Origin: Rothia aerolata
GTDB taxonomy: Bacteria > Actinomycetota > Actinomycetes > Actinomycetales > Micrococcaceae
Reading direction: 5' to 3'
Length of the DNA stretch: 64,000 nt
NCBI RefSeq assembly: GCF_014635585.1
Contig: NZ_BMDC01000001.1
Span: forward strand, 782,139 to 846,138
A program made the position numbers and the translations under genes. The stretch's first letter is position 1, and each line of letters starts with the position of its first letter. The notes beneath the pieces are model-generated. The model saw only the letters and a list, made by a program, of their open reading frames with translations, had not been told where the DNA came from and did not search any database. Below, one piece after another: positions 43,601 through 52,346 of the stretch.

Positions 43601-44214
43601 AGGTTCTCCAAGACGGTAATTTCACGTTGGCACCAGTCAATAACATCTTGGGGGTCACGCAGGTGCTCGGCGCACTCCCCCGCCAGCTTCAGCACGGCGT
43701 CAATCATGCTCTGCTTGGCCTGCGGATCGGCGGGAATCAGGCGGGGGTCAACATACTCCACCAGCTGGGCAACCAGCTGCCAGGCCTGGGCACCACCGAG
43801 CATCTGGGAATCCTGCTCTACCCCCAAGCGCAGACCGTAGTTGGTCACCAGATAGTTGGCGTAGGAATGGTAGGTGGACACGCTAGGGTCAACCACCGGT
43901 GCAGCTTCTTCGCCTGCGGGCTGGGCAACCATACCCAGTCGCCGCAGCTCCTCCAGCCGCAAACGCATTCTCTCGCGCAGCTCCCCGGCAGCTTTACGGG
44001 TAAAGGTCACGCCCAGTACCTGGTCAGCCCGAACCAGGCCGTTGGCCACCAGAAAGACCACCCGGTCAACCATGGTGGCGGTCTTACCGGAACCGGCTCC
44101 GGCAACTACCAGGCGGGGAGCCAGTGGTGAAGAGATAATCGCAGACTGCTCGGGGGTGGGTGCTGGCCGCCCCAGCGCCTCGGCAATCTCTTCGGGAGTG
44201 TAGCGGTAGTTCAT
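40567..44214 (-). CDS. adnB: Helicase-nuclease subunit AdnB
   Basis: UvrD-like motor-nuclease subunit of the AdnAB double-strand-break resection machine. About 1215 residues: Walker A VVAGAGSGKTATMVDRVVFLV, motif II VVLLDEFQDTSHAQMELF, motif III AVGDPKQSIYGFRGA, motif VI AYVGITRARSLLVL, and a C-terminal RecB-type nuclease with GRVDAIYR and MVDWKTGR, whose aspartates and lysine are catalytic. ATG 44214 has GAGGAAAG upstream; the frame to 44271 would overlap adnA. It follows adnA after 14 bases. About 150 acidic residues between motor and nuclease make it longer than mycobacterial AdnB. Confidence 0.92.
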   Translation of the reverse strand: MNYRYTPEEIAEALGRPAPTPEQSAIISSPLAPRLVVAGAGSGKTATMVDRVVFLVANGLVRADQVLGVTFTRKAAGELRERMRLRLEELRRLGMVAQPAGEEAAPVVDPSVSTYHSYANYLVTNYGLRLGVEQDSQMLGGAQAWQLVAQLVEYVDPRLIPADPQAKQSMIDAVLKLAGECAEHLRDPQDVIDWCQREITVLENLPLAGRNRGADRNKLVDRLKNRIFYAQLVQMYATVKKNMQVMDYGDLIALAAKIARTIPQARQTERDRYRVVLLDEFQDTSHAQMELFSDLFGAVKGRSEHPVMAVGDPKQSIYGFRGASDGQLLNFYNYFPTADTTASYLTVAWRNDTQILEAANTVAKPLQEQPDWVEVRTQVQVPDLAPRPEPGTGTVRLERFETDAQEAVALAQTVSAERGRYAGRPLSEMPTMAVLCKKRSQMEPIARAFDELAVPCQIVGLGGLLDTPEVIDVVSTLRVLADPGRSDALMRLLAGARWRLGVSDLLAFSDWAAHLERRRRQSIRTGLAEDLYAEMTEEEAREEMERLAKQTTSDITDGASLIEALENLPEPGWTSFQGRSLTNEGLARLNMLAEELGQLREFMADDLTVLIAAIEQKTLLDIELAAKPGLPTSLARKNIDAFYDFAAQYSLSAPRINATLLAGAELVSADPEAEESEDGDRPLRFTLSASSGSASGVNGFLAWLDAAAAEEKGLDMVADEPRHDAVQILTVHASKGLEWDQVFIPGMNQGDFPRTDDPRWTQNSDTLPWPLRGDSGFLPTWRSDFENVVELKDFLNQLKEEAQLYRINEERRLAYVGITRARSLLVLSNSAWQGTKSKPAAASDFWAELYEENGAGAAGSSSFALGYIFPEDQVGSENPQSESITTALWPFDPIDGPETFDWKSVESLNQAHDQGDFSDEAVEARRRASLLQEERLHTSRRARMERAAQNVLRGGLEEGFHAEQSPVIGAAETAGEDSGPSIDDWFHEADLLLSLLNAPSDTDDFELPSHLSASDLVALQTDTTAVVENIVRPMPQKPGIAARQGSLFHAWVESHFEKAAMLDFEEEDYADEAVDDSLNLPTLQENFLASPWAKLQPWAVEYPIETPVEGISIRGRVDAIYRSENERGEVLWEMVDWKTGRSPRTAAEKKAKSLQLALYRLGFARLMGVPVESVTGTFFYVAEKKVWQPEKLADEAELVRLIRRAQKIGRQRNRR

Positions 44215-44228
44215 ATCTTTCCTCACGA

Positions 44229-47200
44229 CTAGCTCTGGGTGACCTGACGGCCGCGGGTACACAGGGGGCAAATCTCGGGCAGGCGGCAGCTCTTTCCAAA
44301 ACTCCCGTTCTTAGAGGAGTCATGGCGAGCCTCAAGATGCTTAGCCGAAATCAGCTCTGCTGCCCTGTTAATCAGATCAACCGCCCACTGGGCATCCCGG
44401 CTCAGCGCCTGCTGCTCCTGGGAACCGTACTTCTTGGTATCTTTACCAATCTGCACCAGATAGGCTCCCCCCGATTCCTCGTGGAGCTGCCGGAACTCGA
44501 GCGCCTCAGCGGCGGCGTCCTGCCCCTCTTGTTCCTGAGCAGCTTCCATCGCCTGCCCAGCACCGGCCTCCAGCGCTACCTGGTAGGAGGCAAGCTGCGG
44601 GTGCTGTTCCAGCTCCCCCTGGGTGGGCGAAGACTTGCCCGTTTTGAGGTCCACAATCACGTACTTGCCCTGGTCCAGGGTTTTCTCCAGCCGGTCTACC
44701 CGGCCCGAGAGCAGGGCGTCCCGTCGGGGCCCGGGCACAAAGACTTTAAAAGATCCTTCTACCCCCACCAGTTCACGGCCGTGTACCCCGTGCAGGTCTA
44801 CCACGTAGTTAACAAATTTCTCCACCATGGTGACCGCCCGCTGATAAACCACCTGTGTCTCCCAGGTATCGGGCAGACCCAGCCGCTGGAAACGAACTTC
44901 CAGCTCCCTGAGTATCTGGGTGCGAAAGCTCTCTGCCGGGTTGAGATCATCGGCCTTCCAGTCCGGCATATCCTCCGCCAATTCATGCACCAGGGTACCG
45001 ATGGAGCGCGCCATATCGGTGGCAGCCTCAGCGCGGGCCTGGGCCACGAACCAGTCCAGCGGGGAAGAATGGATTGCCTCCACCCGCGAGGGCGAAACGG
45101 GCACCGGTGTTGAAGGGTCAAAGGTCGGCGCATCAGATGAGAGGGGCCGCATACCCCACCAGCTGGCAGGGTGGGCGCCCGGCAGCTGCGCACCGGCGGT
45201 CTGGTCTGGGTCATTGAAGCGGTGCAAAATCTGAGCGGCAGCGGCAGCCCGGGCAGGGTCTCTATCCTGGCCCTCGCTAAACTGGCGCAGTTCAGCAATC
45301 ATGGCGCGCAGGGTCATAGGACGGCGCACGGGTGTGTTCGCCCGCTCCCCTCCGGGAGCCGGCGCCACCATATCCAGTAGCTCGCTGGGCATATCGTCAG
45401 CAGAAGAAACAGCCGTGCAGACCAGGCGGAAGCTCGCCCGAGACACTGCGGTGGAGAACATACGGAGCTCGTCAAAGCGGGTGGCCTTGAGCCGGTCGAC
45501 GATTCCCACCGCCGCGGCGGCGTCCGCGCCCAAATCCAAGATGTCGGTAAGGGTTTGGGTGTTGAGCAGGGAACCGCGGATGGTGGTGTTGGGCCAGGTT
45601 CCTTCTTGGAGACCCGCGATATAGACAATATCCCAGCCGCGGCCGGCGGCTACGGCGGGAGTCATAATCTCTACGGCATCGGTTTCAGCAGCACGGGCAG
45701 CCAGGGTATCCATGGGGAGGTCCTGGGCATCGATATAGTCGAGGAACTGGGCGGCAGTTGCGCCGGGCATCTGGTCTACATAGCGGCTTGCTGCCTCAAA
45801 AAGGCCAATCATGGCGTCCAGGTCTCGGTGGGCTCGCTCGGCGGCAGAACCGCCCATGCCGCTGGCTTCTTTCCAGAGAGGGGCCAGGCCCGAGGTTTCC
45901 CAGAGCTCCCACAGCACAGTCTCGGCGGTAGCACCGGGCAGGTCAAGGGCCCGATCACCGGCTGCCAAAACCCGGGCAACCCGGCGGGCGGCATCTGCTC
46001 CCCTACCGGCCGGTAGCTTCTCGGCATCCATAAGGGCCTCAACCAATAGGTCATCGCTGGCCCGGTTCCCTCCCGACCGCAGTTCCTGTGCCCGGAGCCC
46101 CTGCCGCAGACGGCGGATATCCATAGCTGAGGCACCGCCTAAACGGCTGGTCAGCAGGGCCAGGGCAACGTCTACCCCGATACCCCAGCCGGGCGCGTCT
46201 GTCTCCCCTGTCTCCGTTGCAGAACGCACCGACCTGGCATGCAAAATAAGCCCTAGAGCATCCAGAAAGGGGCGCACCGCCGGTTCATCACGCACCGGGG
46301 TCAGGGCCTGAGCGGTCTTGACCGGAATGCCCTGGCTCTGTAGCACCCGCTTGAAACGGGTCACCGCTGACCCGTTACGCACGATAATGGCCGAGCGGGA
46401 AAAAGCCCTGCCACGATAGAGGTGGTCTTCTAGAATCAGCTGGGCCAGCAGGCGGGCCTCGCTCTGGGGCGAATCTACCGTAAAGCCCTGCACAGCCGCC
46501 CCCAGATCTTGGGATTTTACGGGGTCGAGCAGGCTGCCGTCGTCCCCGGTCTCCCACAGCGCCTGAACCTCCGGCTCCGTCTCCACTGGCTCTGCGAGAT
46601 CCCGGCTGTGCTGTACCCCCGCCACCACCGGAATCCTTACCGCCACCGACTCCCAGGCGCGGGCAATCTCCGGGGGCATACGGTAGGACTGGTCAAGAAC
46701 GGTGATCGAGGCCGCCGGTAAAATCTCCCGCAGCCGAGAAGCAGAGTCAGGCCGGGCACCACGGAAGCCCTGCACCGCCGTGTCGGTGCAGAGGCTAATC
46801 ACGACTTCCCCAGGGTAGCTAGAACCGCAGAGCAGGTTGAGAAGACGGTAGATGGAGGGCGTGGCCTCCTGCATATCGTCAATTAGAATCAGCTGAAGGG
46901 TTTCTTGTTCCTCTTGCAAAAAGCTCGGGTTCTTCTCAAAGACATCGCAGGCCTCATTGATAAGGGCGGCCGGATCGTAAGCATTGGGCATCCGAAGCCG
47001 GCGAATCTGCCGGTACTCGGTATAGAGCTTGGCGGTAGCTGCCCACTCGGGGTGGCCCTGCTCTTCTGCCAGGCCAGCTAGGTCTTCAGCAGAAAGATTG
47101 TATTCCACCATACGGTCAAAAAAGTCGCGCAGCTCGTGGCGGAAACCCTGAGTTCCCAGGGCCTCCTGCAAATCAACCGGCCACTGCACTGCCGCCCCCT

Positions 47201-47537
47201 CACCCCGGGCGTGGCCCGCCAGAAGCTCGGCAATCAGAACATCCTGTTCGGGGCCGGAGAGTAGCTTGGGGGAAAATTCAACCCCGGGCAGAAGCCCGGC
47301 GATGTGGGCCCGGCGCAGCACGTCGAAGGCGTAGGCCTGCCAGGCCCGCATGGGTGCGGCAGACATGGTGGTTTGAGCCGCCGAGGTCAGGGCCTCTCGA
47401 AAGCGAGCGGCGCTCACGCGGGAAGGAGTCAGCACTAGCATGCGCGCCGGGTCACCGGTTTTCAGAAAATCCAGGGCCCGGTTGAGGAGGGCCCGAGTTT
47501 TTCCCGTTCCCGGCGCCCCCAGAATCAGCTCCGCCAT
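44229..47537 (-). CDS. adnA: Helicase-nuclease subunit AdnA
   Basis: The 1102-residue partner of AdnB, transcribed first. N-terminal Walker A LILGAPGTGKTRALLNRALDF, a degenerate helicase core with LILIDDMQEATPSIYRLLN and DQSYRMPPEIARAWE, and a C-terminal nuclease with GRVDRLEKTL and IVDLKTGKSSPTQGELEQHPQLASYQ. It ends with SCRLPEICPLC, a cysteine group like that of Fe-S-clasped AddB-type nucleases, but the matching upstream site reads SPSRVEAIHSSPLDWF, with Ser where Cys is usual. ATG with AAGGAGAGA upstream. It likely drives RecBCD-like end resection. Confidence 0.92.
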   Translation of the reverse strand: MAELILGAPGTGKTRALLNRALDFLKTGDPARMLVLTPSRVSAARFREALTSAAQTTMSAAPMRAWQAYAFDVLRRAHIAGLLPGVEFSPKLLSGPEQDVLIAELLAGHARGEGAAVQWPVDLQEALGTQGFRHELRDFFDRMVEYNLSAEDLAGLAEEQGHPEWAATAKLYTEYRQIRRLRMPNAYDPAALINEACDVFEKNPSFLQEEQETLQLILIDDMQEATPSIYRLLNLLCGSSYPGEVVISLCTDTAVQGFRGARPDSASRLREILPAASITVLDQSYRMPPEIARAWESVAVRIPVVAGVQHSRDLAEPVETEPEVQALWETGDDGSLLDPVKSQDLGAAVQGFTVDSPQSEARLLAQLILEDHLYRGRAFSRSAIIVRNGSAVTRFKRVLQSQGIPVKTAQALTPVRDEPAVRPFLDALGLILHARSVRSATETGETDAPGWGIGVDVALALLTSRLGGASAMDIRRLRQGLRAQELRSGGNRASDDLLVEALMDAEKLPAGRGADAARRVARVLAAGDRALDLPGATAETVLWELWETSGLAPLWKEASGMGGSAAERAHRDLDAMIGLFEAASRYVDQMPGATAAQFLDYIDAQDLPMDTLAARAAETDAVEIMTPAVAAGRGWDIVYIAGLQEGTWPNTTIRGSLLNTQTLTDILDLGADAAAAVGIVDRLKATRFDELRMFSTAVSRASFRLVCTAVSSADDMPSELLDMVAPAPGGERANTPVRRPMTLRAMIAELRQFSEGQDRDPARAAAAAQILHRFNDPDQTAGAQLPGAHPASWWGMRPLSSDAPTFDPSTPVPVSPSRVEAIHSSPLDWFVAQARAEAATDMARSIGTLVHELAEDMPDWKADDLNPAESFRTQILRELEVRFQRLGLPDTWETQVVYQRAVTMVEKFVNYVVDLHGVHGRELVGVEGSFKVFVPGPRRDALLSGRVDRLEKTLDQGKYVIVDLKTGKSSPTQGELEQHPQLASYQVALEAGAGQAMEAAQEQEGQDAAAEALEFRQLHEESGGAYLVQIGKDTKKYGSQEQQALSRDAQWAVDLINRAAELISAKHLEARHDSSKNGSFGKSCRLPEICPLCTRGRQVTQS

Positions 47538-47637
47538 GATCTCTCCTTCCGCTCTTTTCCTCTCTCTAGAGTGACACGGGGGTATGACAAAATAAGCTCA
47601 TTTCTGCTGCCATCGGTCACAATTTTTTCAGTCAAGA

Positions 47638-47643
47638 TATAGT
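47638..47643 (+). promoter_or_regulatory. -10 box for a leaderless exonuclease mRNA
   Basis: TATAGT ends six bases before the ATG at 47650, with no ribosome-binding sequence between, so transcription should begin at or next to the start codon. Confidence 0.6.
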
Positions 47644-47649
47644 TTTTGT

Positions 47650-48333
47650 ATGACTTCATGGACTGAACTGCCCCGCGCAACCTTTGACCTCGAGACCACC
47701 GGCGTGGATCCCAAGACCGCCCGTATTGTCACCGCCTCGCTGATTCTGGTGGCTCCCGACGGTAGCGAGTTGCGCTCGGGCGAGTGGCTGGCTGACCCGG
47801 GAGTTGAGATTCCCGATCAGGCCACCCAGGTTCACGGTATTTCTACCCAGCACGCCCGCGAGCACGGCCAGCAGGCTCCCCAGGTGGTTTTTGAGCTGGC
47901 TTCAGCCCTGGGCGGTCTCTTTCATGACGGCGTGCCGGTGATTGCTTTCAACGCCGCCTACGATTTCTCCGTGCTCCACCACGAGCTGGCGCGCTACAAC
48001 TATCCCGAGCTCGACTGCATACCGGTTCTCGATCCCTTCGTTATCAACAAACAGGTGCACAAGTTCCGCAAGGGTAAGCGTACGCTGGAGGCCCTGTGCG
48101 AGGAGTACGGAGTTAGCCTCGAGAACGCCCACACTTCTAAGGACGACGCCCTGGCGGCCGAGCGCCTGCTGGCAGCTATGGCCACCAAGTTCGCCGACCT
48201 TGAGGCAGAGGCTGCCACCCTGCACAACCAGCAGGTTCGCTGGGCAAAAGACCAGGCTGCGGATTTTCAGGCCTACCTGCAGAAGCAGGGTAAGAATGAG
48301 ACAATTGACGGTTCCTGGCCCATCCGCCGCTAG
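47650..48333 (+). CDS. DnaQ-like 3'-5' exonuclease
   Basis: A 227-residue DEDD exonuclease. ExoI is ATFDLETTGVD with its two acidic residues, ExoII is VIAFNAAYDFSVLHHEL, and ExoIII is AHTSKDDALAAERLL with the DEDDh histidine. QVHGIS lies between ExoI and ExoII. It resembles the epsilon-like proteins used as stand-alone exonucleases in actinobacteria; no polymerase or helicase domain is fused. It is divergent from adnA, and the thrE gene follows after 21 bases. Proofreading partner or repair nuclease cannot be told apart from sequence alone. Confidence 0.9.
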   Translation: MTSWTELPRATFDLETTGVDPKTARIVTASLILVAPDGSELRSGEWLADPGVEIPDQATQVHGISTQHAREHGQQAPQVVFELASALGGLFHDGVPVIAFNAAYDFSVLHHELARYNYPELDCIPVLDPFVINKQVHKFRKGKRTLEALCEEYGVSLENAHTSKDDALAAERLLAAMATKFADLEAEAATLHNQQVRWAKDQAADFQAYLQKQGKNETIDGSWPIRR

Positions 48334-48354
48334 CTTTCAGTTCCAAGGATTACC

Positions 48355-49704
48355 TTGACAAACTCCCCAGATTTTCCGCCCACCAACAGCATCTATCTTG
48401 GCTCCTCCCGGCAACAGCACGAGTACCTGGTCGCCCAGTCGGCGGTGGTCATGAAGCTCGGTCTGCTCCTGCTCAAGTCGGGTGCCAGCGCCTATCGAGT
48501 CAAAAACTCTATGGCACGCCTGGCCCGGGCGGTGGGGCTGGAAGAGCACCGCTCCCAGGTGACCTTCACCGAGATCACCACCACCTCCTACGCCATCGGT
48601 AATTTCAGAACCGAGATTGCTGAACAGCGGGCCATGGGCATTTCTGCCTACCGGATTGACCTGCTCAGCGACTTCGTTTCCTCTTTGCCGGAACGGATTA
48701 CCCCGCGTGAGGCAGAAAAAGAAATTGACCGGATTGAAAAGCTACCCCACCTCTACACCCGGTGGATGCTCACCCTTGCCGCCGCTTTTGCCTGCGCCGG
48801 TTTCGCCTTCCTCAACAACGGCGGGCTGGTGGAGTGCGCCGTCGTCTTTCTCGCCGCCGGTATGGGCCAGTTCCTGCGGGCTAGCCTGATGAAGCGGGAG
48901 GTCAACCATCTGGTGATTTGGTTCCTGTGTGGAGTTCTTGCCGCGGGCTTCTACATTGGAGCTATCTTTTCGCTGGTGGCAACCGGGCTTGAAACCGCCG
49001 ACCATATGGTGGGCTTTATCTCCGCGGTGCTCTTCTTGGTTCCCGGTTTTCCCCTGGTCACCGGCATGTTGGATCTAGCGCGGTTCGACTTCTCCGCGGC
49101 CCTTTCCCGGCTCACCTATGTTGGGCTGCTGCTGGTCAGTGCCTCGGCGGCTATCTGGCTTCTCGCAATGATTTTTGAGCTACCGCTCAAGGTCGCCGAA
49201 CCGCTACCTATCAACCCGGTTCTGCACTATAGCCTTCGGGTGGCCTCATCTTTTATTGCCGCCTACGGCTTTGCCATGCTCTTCTCGGCCATGCCGCTGA
49301 GCGCCATGTGGGCGGGACTAATTGCTGGAATTATCAACCCCCTGCGTATTTTGATGACGGATTTGGGCTTAGCTCCCCAGCTCTCGGTTTTCCTCGCTTC
49401 GCTGCTGGCAGCGCTACTGGCAGAGATCATTGCGCCCCTGCACCGCCACCGCTTCTCCAGGATTTCGCTCTCCGTTCCGGCGGTGGTCACCATGGTGCCC
49501 GGCGTGACTTTCTACCGGTCTATGGCAAATATGTCGAACGGCGATCTCACCCAGGCGGCTACCGGCATCGTGGAGGTTCTGCTGATTTTCTTTGCCATTG
49601 GCATGGGCCTGGTGGCCTCCCGCTTCATGATGGACAAAAACTGGTTCTATAATCGGGATCTACAGAAGGTGCGCTACTTCAACATCGACCACCACCTCCG
49701 CTAA
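48355..49704 (+). CDS. thrE: ThrE-type threonine/serine exporter
   Basis: The 449-residue membrane protein has the two-part ThrE architecture: a cytoplasmic N-terminal region (KLGLLLLKSGASAYRVKNSMARLARAVGLE) and a DUF1212 membrane part, then a DUF3815-like C-terminal group of helices, about ten in all. LVPGFPLVTGMLDLARFDF and SVPAVVTMVPGVTFYRSM are the repeated family motifs. The start appears to be TTG with AAGGA six bases upstream. It would export threonine or serine using the proton gradient. It ends in a hairpin shared with convergent hemL. Confidence 0.85.
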   Translation: MTNSPDFPPTNSIYLGSSRQQHEYLVAQSAVVMKLGLLLLKSGASAYRVKNSMARLARAVGLEEHRSQVTFTEITTTSYAIGNFRTEIAEQRAMGISAYRIDLLSDFVSSLPERITPREAEKEIDRIEKLPHLYTRWMLTLAAAFACAGFAFLNNGGLVECAVVFLAAGMGQFLRASLMKREVNHLVIWFLCGVLAAGFYIGAIFSLVATGLETADHMVGFISAVLFLVPGFPLVTGMLDLARFDFSAALSRLTYVGLLLVSASAAIWLLAMIFELPLKVAEPLPINPVLHYSLRVASSFIAAYGFAMLFSAMPLSAMWAGLIAGIINPLRILMTDLGLAPQLSVFLASLLAALLAEIIAPLHRHRFSRISLSVPAVVTMVPGVTFYRSMANMSNGDLTQAATGIVEVLLIFFAIGMGLVASRFMMDKNWFYNRDLQKVRYFNIDHHLR

Positions 49705-49705
49705 A

Positions 49706-49779
49706 CCGCGAGGGGTCACATATCATTCACAATTTGCCCTAAAACAGGGATTTTTTGAACGATATGTGACCCCTCGCGG
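49706..49779. terminator. Long hairpin between convergent thrE and hemL
   Basis: Perfect 19 bp arms (CCGCGAGGGGTCACATATC) around a 36 nt loop that holds its own CCCT/AGGG hairpin and a T run. It begins two bases after the thrE stop and ends 14 bases from the hemL stop, so it probably ends both transcripts. Confidence 0.8.
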
Positions 49780-49793
49780 GTAGGGAGGCAGAA

Positions 49794-51119
49794 CTAGGCA
49801 GTCGCCGCAGCTGCCGCCTCGGCCGCCGCGGGCAGAGCATCGATAATCCGCTCCATCGCCTCATCGGTGTGGGCTGCCGAGAGGAACCAGGCCTCAAAGG
49901 CGCTGGGCGGCAGGTAGATACCGGAGTTCAGCATGGAGTGGAAGAAGGCGGTGTAGCGGAAAGTCTCTGACCCCTTAATGTCGGCGTAGTTGCGCACACC
50001 GGTTTCGGCGGTTCCAAAAGCCACCGAGAAGAGGTTGCCTGCGGTCTGAATCGAGTGGTTGAGACCGGCAGCGTTGAAGGTCTCTGCCACCGCGGTGCGC
50101 AACTGCTCAGAGCGGGCGTCAATGGTCTCATAGACCGAAGAATCCGCCGCCTGCAGGGTGGCAATGCCCGCCGCCATAGAAATCGGGTTACCAGAGAGGG
50201 TACCTGCCTGGTAAACCGGGCCGGTGGGGGCCAGGTATTCCATAATCTCCCGTTTGCCAGCCAGAGCTGCGATGGGCATACCTCCGCCAATCACCTTGCC
50301 AAAGGTGAAGAGATCGGGTGCCCAGCCGCCCTCAGCCGGTGCCGAGTAGCCCCAGTATCCCGCAGATGAAACACGGAAGCCGGTCAGCACCTCGTCAAAA
50401 ATCAGCAGGGCGCCCTGGGAACGGGTCAGCTCGCGCAGGCCCCGGTTGAAGCCCTCGGCGGGGGTAACCACGCCCATATTGGCGGGTGCCGCTTCGGTAA
50501 TGACGGCGGCGATTTCGCCGGGGTGCGCCTCGAAAGCCGCGCGGACGGCGTCCAAATCGTTGTAGGGCACAACGATAGTCTCAGCCGCGGTGGCTTCGGT
50601 AACGCCGGCTGAGCCGGGCATAGCCAGGGTGGCAACGCCCGATCCTGCCTCGGAGAGCAGGGCGTCGACGTGGCCGTGGTAGCAACCTGCGAACTTAATA
50701 ATTTTGGCACGGCCGGTGTAGCCGCGGGCCAGGCGAATGGCTGTCATGGTTGCCTCGGTACCGGTGGAAACCATGCGTACCTGGTCGATGGTGCTAGGAA
50801 CCACCGCGTTGATGCGGTCTACCACCATCTCTGCCAGGCGGGTCTCGGCTTCGGTAGAGGTGCCGAAGGTCAGGCCGTGTTCGACGGCGGCGTGCACGGC
50901 CTCAATCACCCGCTGGTCTTTGTGACCCAGCAGGCCGGGGCCCCAGCTCATCACCAAATCAACGTAGTTACGGCCGTCTGCGTCGGTGAGGTAGGGGCCG
51001 GATGCCTCCACCATGAAGGCGGGGGTGCCGCCCACCGAATTGAAGGCGCGCACCGGCGAGTTAACACCGCCGGGAATCACCTTGCGGGAGCGTTCAAAGA
51101 GGTCTTCGGAAACAGTCAT
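49794..51119 (-). CDS. hemL: Glutamate-1-semialdehyde 2,1-aminomutase
   Basis: Second committed step of C5-type 5-aminolevulinate synthesis, PLP-dependent. The 441-residue protein has [20 protein letters not shown] at the start, [41 protein letters not shown] (aspartate contacting PLP) and [17 protein letters not shown] with the Schiff-base lysine. It is the last gene of the leftward haem block, 14 bases after hemB. Its partner hemA lies at the other end of the cluster on the opposite strand. Confidence 0.97.
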   Translation of the reverse strand: MTVSEDLFERSRKVIPGGVNSPVRAFNSVGGTPAFMVEASGPYLTDADGRNYVDLVMSWGPGLLGHKDQRVIEAVHAAVEHGLTFGTSTEAETRLAEMVVDRINAVVPSTIDQVRMVSTGTEATMTAIRLARGYTGRAKIIKFAGCYHGHVDALLSEAGSGVATLAMPGSAGVTEATAAETIVVPYNDLDAVRAAFEAHPGEIAAVITEAAPANMGVVTPAEGFNRGLRELTRSQGALLIFDEVLTGFRVSSAGYWGYSAPAEGGWAPDLFTFGKVIGGGMPIAALAGKREIMEYLAPTGPVYQAGTLSGNPISMAAGIATLQAADSSVYETIDARSEQLRTAVAETFNAAGLNHSIQTAGNLFSVAFGTAETGVRNYADIKGSETFRYTAFFHSMLNSGIYLPPSAFEAWFLSAAHTDEAMERIIDALPAAAEAAAAATA

Positions 51120-51133
51120 GGAGAGTTCCTTTC

Positions 51134-52132
51134 TTACTTAAGCCAGTTCGCTACCTCGGTAGCATAGTAGGTCAGAATCAAATCTGCACCGGCGCGGCGG
51201 ATTCCGGTGAGGGCCTCAAGCACAATCTTCTGGCGGTCTACCCAGCCGTTAGCGGCGGCGGCCTCAATCATGGCATATTCGCCGGAGACCTGGTAGGCGG
51301 CGACGGGTACCGGGGAGAAGTCAGCGACTTCTCGCACCAGGTCTAGGTAGGCCATGGCGGGCTTGACCATCACAAAGTCTGCGCCCTCTTCGATGTCCAG
51401 CTGGGCTTCGAGAAGCCCCTCGCGGCGGTTGGCGGGATCCTGCTGGTAGGTCTTGCGGTCGCCGTCCAGAGAAGAACCCACGGCATCGCGGAAGGGGCCG
51501 AAGAAGGCTGAGGCGTACTTGGCGGAGTAGGCCATAATCGAAACGTCTTCAAAGCCGGCGTCGTCAAGGGCGGCGCGGATAGCCGCCACCTGGCCGTCCA
51601 TCATGCCCGAGGGGCTCACGGTGTGGGCGCCGGCTTCAGCCTGTGCCAGGGCCATCTTGCAGTAGGCTTCCACCGAAGCGTCATTATCCACCACGGTGTT
51701 ACCGAAGCGGTCGGTGGTGAGCGGGCCACAGTGGCCGTGGCTGGTGAACTCGTCCAGGCAGGTGTCTGCCATAATCACAATCTGATCGCCGAACTTCTCG
51801 CGGATCACGCGAATTGCCCGGTTGAGAATACCCTCGGGGTCCCAGGCAACAGAGCCGGTCTCATCTTTGTCTTCGTCGCGGGGCACGCCGAAGAGGTCGA
51901 TGCAGGCAACCCCGGAGTCAATGGCTTTCTGCACCTCCCCCAGTACCGATTCCAGGGTGTGCTGGAACTGGCCGGGCATGGAGGGAATCTCCTGGGGAAG
52001 CTCAATGCCGTCTCGCACGAAGAGCACCTGAATCAGGTTCTCGGGAGCCAGCCGGGTCTGCGCCACCAGGGAGCGCATAGCCGGGGTGGTACGTAGACGG
52101 CGCGGGCGGAAGGGAAGGTCAAGATTTTTCAT
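51134..52132 (-). CDS. hemB: Porphobilinogen synthase (delta-aminolevulinate dehydratase)
   Basis: Condenses two aminolevulinates. The 332 residues include the Schiff-base lysines in [20 protein letters not shown] and [12 protein letters not shown], and the metal segment [15 protein letters not shown]. There the three-cysteine zinc site of the E. coli type is reduced to Cys, Asp, Cys, a mixed pattern seen in other actinobacteria. It is separated from hemD by two hairpins of the conserved-loop family, so hemB-hemL may be transcribed or processed apart from the rest of the operon. Confidence 0.96.
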   Translation of the reverse strand: MKNLDLPFRPRRLRTTPAMRSLVAQTRLAPENLIQVLFVRDGIELPQEIPSMPGQFQHTLESVLGEVQKAIDSGVACIDLFGVPRDEDKDETGSVAWDPEGILNRAIRVIREKFGDQIVIMADTCLDEFTSHGHCGPLTTDRFGNTVVDNDASVEAYCKMALAQAEAGAHTVSPSGMMDGQVAAIRAALDDAGFEDVSIMAYSAKYASAFFGPFRDAVGSSLDGDRKTYQQDPANRREGLLEAQLDIEEGADFVMVKPAMAYLDLVREVADFSPVPVAAYQVSGEYAMIEAAAANGWVDRQKIVLEALTGIRRAGADLILTYYATEVANWLK

Positions 52133-52178
52133 GATTGCTCCTTTGCATGGTTTGAAAGTCTAAATATGGTTGTTGAGC

Positions 52179-52249
52179 GGCGGTAAGCCCCGTCACCCAA
52201 CAACCCTTAACGCCAGCCCCGAGCCAGTTGGGTGCCGGGACTTACCGCC
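52179..52249 (+). repeat. Conserved-loop hairpin, copy 2 (hemD-hemB gap)
   Basis: Arms of 23 bp with two mismatches (GGCGGTAAGCCCCGTCACCC plus AAC), loop of 25 nt containing ACCCTTAACGCCAGCCCCGA then GCCA. This shorter loop class is shared with copy 4. It is oriented opposite to the haem genes and lies back to back with copy 3. Confidence 0.85.
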
Positions 52250-52270
52250 TTCTCTCCGTTTAGGAACTGG

Positions 52271-52346
52271 GTGGAGGGGTCGCTCCCCCGGTCAACTGGC
52301 ATCGGGTCTGGCGTTTGAGGGAGGTTGACCGGGGAGCGGCCCCTCC
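52271..52346 (-). repeat. Conserved-loop hairpin, copy 3 (overlaps the hemD end)
   Basis: Arms of 23-26 nt (GGAGGGGTCGCTCCCCC and its complement) with one bulge and one mismatch. The 27 nt loop on the minus strand contains CCCTCAAACGCCAGACCCGA. The closing pair CCAAC/GTTGG of the other copies is here TCAAC/GTTGA, a compensatory change. The hemD stop codon sits in the far arm. Confidence 0.85.
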
